A stretch of 64,000 nt of DNA from Massilia sp. Mn16-1_5 (GTDB lineage: Bacteria; Pseudomonadota; Gammaproteobacteria; Burkholderiales; Burkholderiaceae_D), in contig NZ_PPXQ01000021.1 of assembly GCF_004798585.1 (NCBI RefSeq), positions 1 to 64,000 on the forward strand, read 5' to 3'. Position 1 is the first letter of the stretch, and each line of letters opens with the position of its first letter. Of the stretch, positions 61,829-64,000 are shown piece after piece. The notes below the pieces were generated by a model. That model made no database searches. It saw only the letters and a list, made by a program, of their open reading frames with translations, and was not told where the DNA came from. A program made the translations under genes and the position numbers.

Positions 61829-64000
61829 ATGAAACGTATGTTGTTTAACGCTACGCAGCAAGAGGAGCTGCGCGTAGCGATCGTCGATGGCCAGAAACTG
61901 ATCGACATCGATATCGAAACGGCCGGACGCGAACAGCGCAAGTCGAATATCTACAAGGGTGTCATCACCCGCATCGAACCCTCCCTCGAAGCTTGCTTCG
62001 TCAGCTACGGCGAAGACCGCCACGGCTTCCTCCCCTTCAAAGAAGTTGCCCGCTCCTATTTCCGTGATGGCGTCGACGTGCGTAACGCGACCATCAAGGA
62101 AGCCCTGCGCGAAGGCCAGGAAATCATGGTGCAGGTCGAGAAGGAAGAACGCGGCAACAAGGGCGCTGCCCTCACCTCCTTCATTTCGCTGGCCGGCCGC
62201 TACCTGGTCCTGATGCCGAACAACCCGCGCGGCGGCGGCGTGTCGCGCCGTGTCGAAGGCGAAGAGCGCCAGGAACTGCGCGAGACCATGGACAAGCTGG
62301 ACCTGCCGCAAGGCATGTCGGTGATTGCCCGTACCGCCGGCATCGGCCGCAACGTCGAAGAACTGCAGTGGGACCTGAATTACCTGATGCAACTCTGGCG
62401 CGCGATCGAAGGCGCCGGCAAGTCGGCTTCGGGCGCCTTCCTGATCTACCAGGAAAGCTCGCTCGTCATCCGCGCCATCCGCGATTACTTCCAGCCTGAC
62501 ATCGGCGAAGTCCTGATCGACACCGACGAGATTTTCGAACAGGCCCAGCAGTTCATGAGCCACGTGATGCCCGACATGGCGCACCGCGTGAAGCGCTACA
62601 GCGACGACGTGCCGCTGTTCTCGCGTTTCCAGATCGAACACCAGATCGAAACCGCCTACGCGCGCACCGTGCCGCTGCCGTCGGGCGGCGCGATCGTCAT
62701 CGACCACACCGAAGCCCTGGTCTCCATCGACGTCAACTCGGCACGCGCCACGCGCGGCTCGGACATCGAGACCACCGCCTTCAACACCAACTGCGAAGCG
62801 GCCGACGAAGTGGCGCGCCAGCTGCGCCTGCGCGACCTGGGCGGCCTGATCGTCATCGACTTCATCGACATGGAAGTCGCGAAGAACCAGCGCGAAGTCG
62901 AACAGCGCCTGAAGGACGCCCTGCACCATGACCGTGCACGCGTCCAGATGGGCAAGATTTCGCGCTTCGGCCTGATGGAGCTGTCGCGCCAGCGCCTGCG
63001 TCCCTCGCTGTCGGAAGGCTCGCACGTGACCTGTCCGCGCTGCTCGGGCACCGGCCACATCCGCGACACCGAATCCTCGGCCCTGCAAGTCCTGCGCATC
63101 ATCCAGGAAGAGGCGATGAAGGAAAATTCGGCCACGATCCACGTGCAGGTGCCGGTCGACGTTGCCGCCTTCCTCCTGAACGAGAAGCGCGGCGAAGTCC
63201 TCAAGATCGAGAACCGCCACCGCATCACCGTGATCCTGGTGCCGAATAAACACCTCGACACCCCGCACTACAAGCTCGAGCGCATCAAGCACGACGACCC
63301 GCGCCTGGAAGACGCCGCCGCCAGCTACACGCTGGCCGAGACGGCCGAAACCGACATGGCCTACAGCAAGCGCCAGAAGGAAGAGCAGAAGCCGCGCCAG
63401 GAAGCCGTCGTCAAGACCATCACCCCGGCCCAGCCGGCGCCTGTGGTCGACCGCAGCGAAGCGGCGAAACCTGCGAAACCGGCCGAAGTGCCCGTCGCCC
63501 CCGCGCCGGCACCGGCCCCGACCGGCTTCTTCGCCAAAGTAAAAGCCTTCTTCATGGGCGCCCCTGTGCCGGTCGCCCCGGCGCCCGTCGTGGCCGAGCC
63601 GGTCAAGCCGGCCGCTCCGGCAGCGGCCGAGCGCGGCGAGCGCAATGGCCGTGGCCAGCGCAACCGCAATGGCCGCAACGAAGGCCGCGGCGGCAAGTCC
63701 GAGCGCCAGCGCGAAGAGCGCGACCTGACGGCCAAGACCGCCGTTGACGAGACCGCCAAGCCGGTCGAGAGCGAAGGCAAGCCGGCCCGTCAACCGCGTC
63801 CGCCACGCGAGCCACGTGCTCCGCGCGAGGCACGCGAAGGCGCCGAAGCGGTAGCACCACGCGCCGAGCGTGGCGAACGTGCTGAACGTGGCGAGCGTCC
63901 GGAACGCGCACCACGCCAGCCGCGTGAACGCGCAGAACGCCAGCAGCCGGTCGAGACCAAGCTGGACGAAGTGAACGTCGTTGCCATCCCGACGCCTGAA
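61829..64000 (+). CDS. rne: Ribonuclease E, N-terminal 724 codons (cut by window edge)
   Basis: RNase E is the main endonuclease of mRNA decay and rRNA/tRNA processing. The protein begins [20 protein letters not shown], has the S1 domain (about 35-120; [20 protein letters not shown]), catalytic metal sites in [15 protein letters not shown] and [19 protein letters not shown], and the zinc-link CPRC at 402-405, close to the E. coli 404-407. After residue about 500 it becomes Ala/Pro-rich, then Arg/Glu-rich repeats ([20 protein letters not shown]), the unstructured scaffold and RNA-binding arm. GGAG lies 9 bp before the ATG. No stop codon occurs before 64000. Confidence 0.97.
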   Translation, partial: MKRMLFNATQQEELRVAIVDGQKLIDIDIETAGREQRKSNIYKGVITRIEPSLEACFVSYGEDRHGFLPFKEVARSYFRDGVDVRNATIKEALREGQEIMVQVEKEERGNKGAALTSFISLAGRYLVLMPNNPRGGGVSRRVEGEERQELRETMDKLDLPQGMSVIARTAGIGRNVEELQWDLNYLMQLWRAIEGAGKSASGAFLIYQESSLVIRAIRDYFQPDIGEVLIDTDEIFEQAQQFMSHVMPDMAHRVKRYSDDVPLFSRFQIEHQIETAYARTVPLPSGGAIVIDHTEALVSIDVNSARATRGSDIETTAFNTNCEAADEVARQLRLRDLGGLIVIDFIDMEVAKNQREVEQRLKDALHHDRARVQMGKISRFGLMELSRQRLRPSLSEGSHVTCPRCSGTGHIRDTESSALQVLRIIQEEAMKENSATIHVQVPVDVAAFLLNEKRGEVLKIENRHRITVILVPNKHLDTPHYKLERIKHDDPRLEDAAASYTLAETAETDMAYSKRQKEEQKPRQEAVVKTITPAQPAPVVDRSEAAKPAKPAEVPVAPAPAPAPTGFFAKVKAFFMGAPVPVAPAPVVAEPVKPAAPAAAERGERNGRGQRNRNGRNEGRGGKSERQREERDLTAKTAVDETAKPVESEGKPARQPRPPREPRAPREAREGAEAVAPRAERGERAERGERPERAPRQPRERAERQQPVETKLDEVNVVAIPTPE

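Noticed and set aside
61505-63793. 762-residue open frame antisense to rne, and similar long frames opposite flhA, kpsC and others
   Set aside because: They are antisense shadows of well-supported genes in GC-rich DNA, with compositionally biased sequence and no family features.

Overview
The window looks like a chromosomal segment of a high-GC betaproteobacterium of the Oxalobacteraceae, most likely Massilia or a close relative. This is inferred from gene content and order (the rne | rluC-gph-Rieske-sppA block, and flhB-flhA-flhF-flhG-fliA followed by a motCD-type stator pair) and from protein style. No database search was possible.

Positions 1-24333 are a large flagellar locus. The end of an IS481-type insertion sequence lies at the left edge. 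Then come the rod/hook genes flgBCDEFGHIJKL (minus strand), with flgA, flgM and flgN diverging to the right. Sigma-28 promoters are readable before flgM and before flgK. Between flgN and the motility regulatory genes sits a three-gene accessory cassette: two tandem secreted M35 (Lys-N/deuterolysin-like) metalloproteases, and an opposing gene for a secreted protein that resembles only their N-terminal pro-domain. The cassette is bracketed by inverted pairs of REP-like palindromes. The locus resumes with motD, motC, fliA, flhG (with a ruined ATP-binding loop), flhF, flhA and flhB.

Positions 24452-52642 are a surface-polysaccharide locus. A first rmlC/rmlB pair and a divergent pagP (lipid A palmitoyltransferase) lead into an ABC-transporter (group 2-like) capsule cluster read on the minus strand. 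Its order is kpsM-kpsT-kpsE-kpsD, rmlB-D-A-C (dTDP-L-rhamnose), a variable block of glycosyltransferases and modification enzymes, galU, kpsC, kpsS. The variable block includes an AlgX-like putative O-acetyltransferase, an SGNH lipoprotein, a pyruvyl transferase and a hexapeptide acetyltransferase. The genes at about 31.4-36.1 kb are visibly more AT-rich than the rest, as expected for exchanged serotype-determining DNA. A WecA/TagO-like initiating sugar-phosphate transferase lies just upstream.

Positions 52935-64000 are mostly housekeeping. They hold an exported protein of unknown function, a fumarylacetoacetase-family protein that has lost two expected metal-binding glutamates, phospholipase A1 (pldA), an RsuA-type pseudouridine synthase, a small unknown protein, sppA, a Rieske protein, a Gph-like phosphatase, rluC, and the first 724 codons of rne running off the right edge.

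A family of GTAG-type REP palindromes, nearly all in inverted pairs, recurs at six places. The points most worth following up are the protease plus stand-alone pro-domain cassette, the FlhG lacking a P-loop, and a putative cytoplasmic AlgX-like enzyme that shares an accessory domain with a neighbouring glycosyltransferase.
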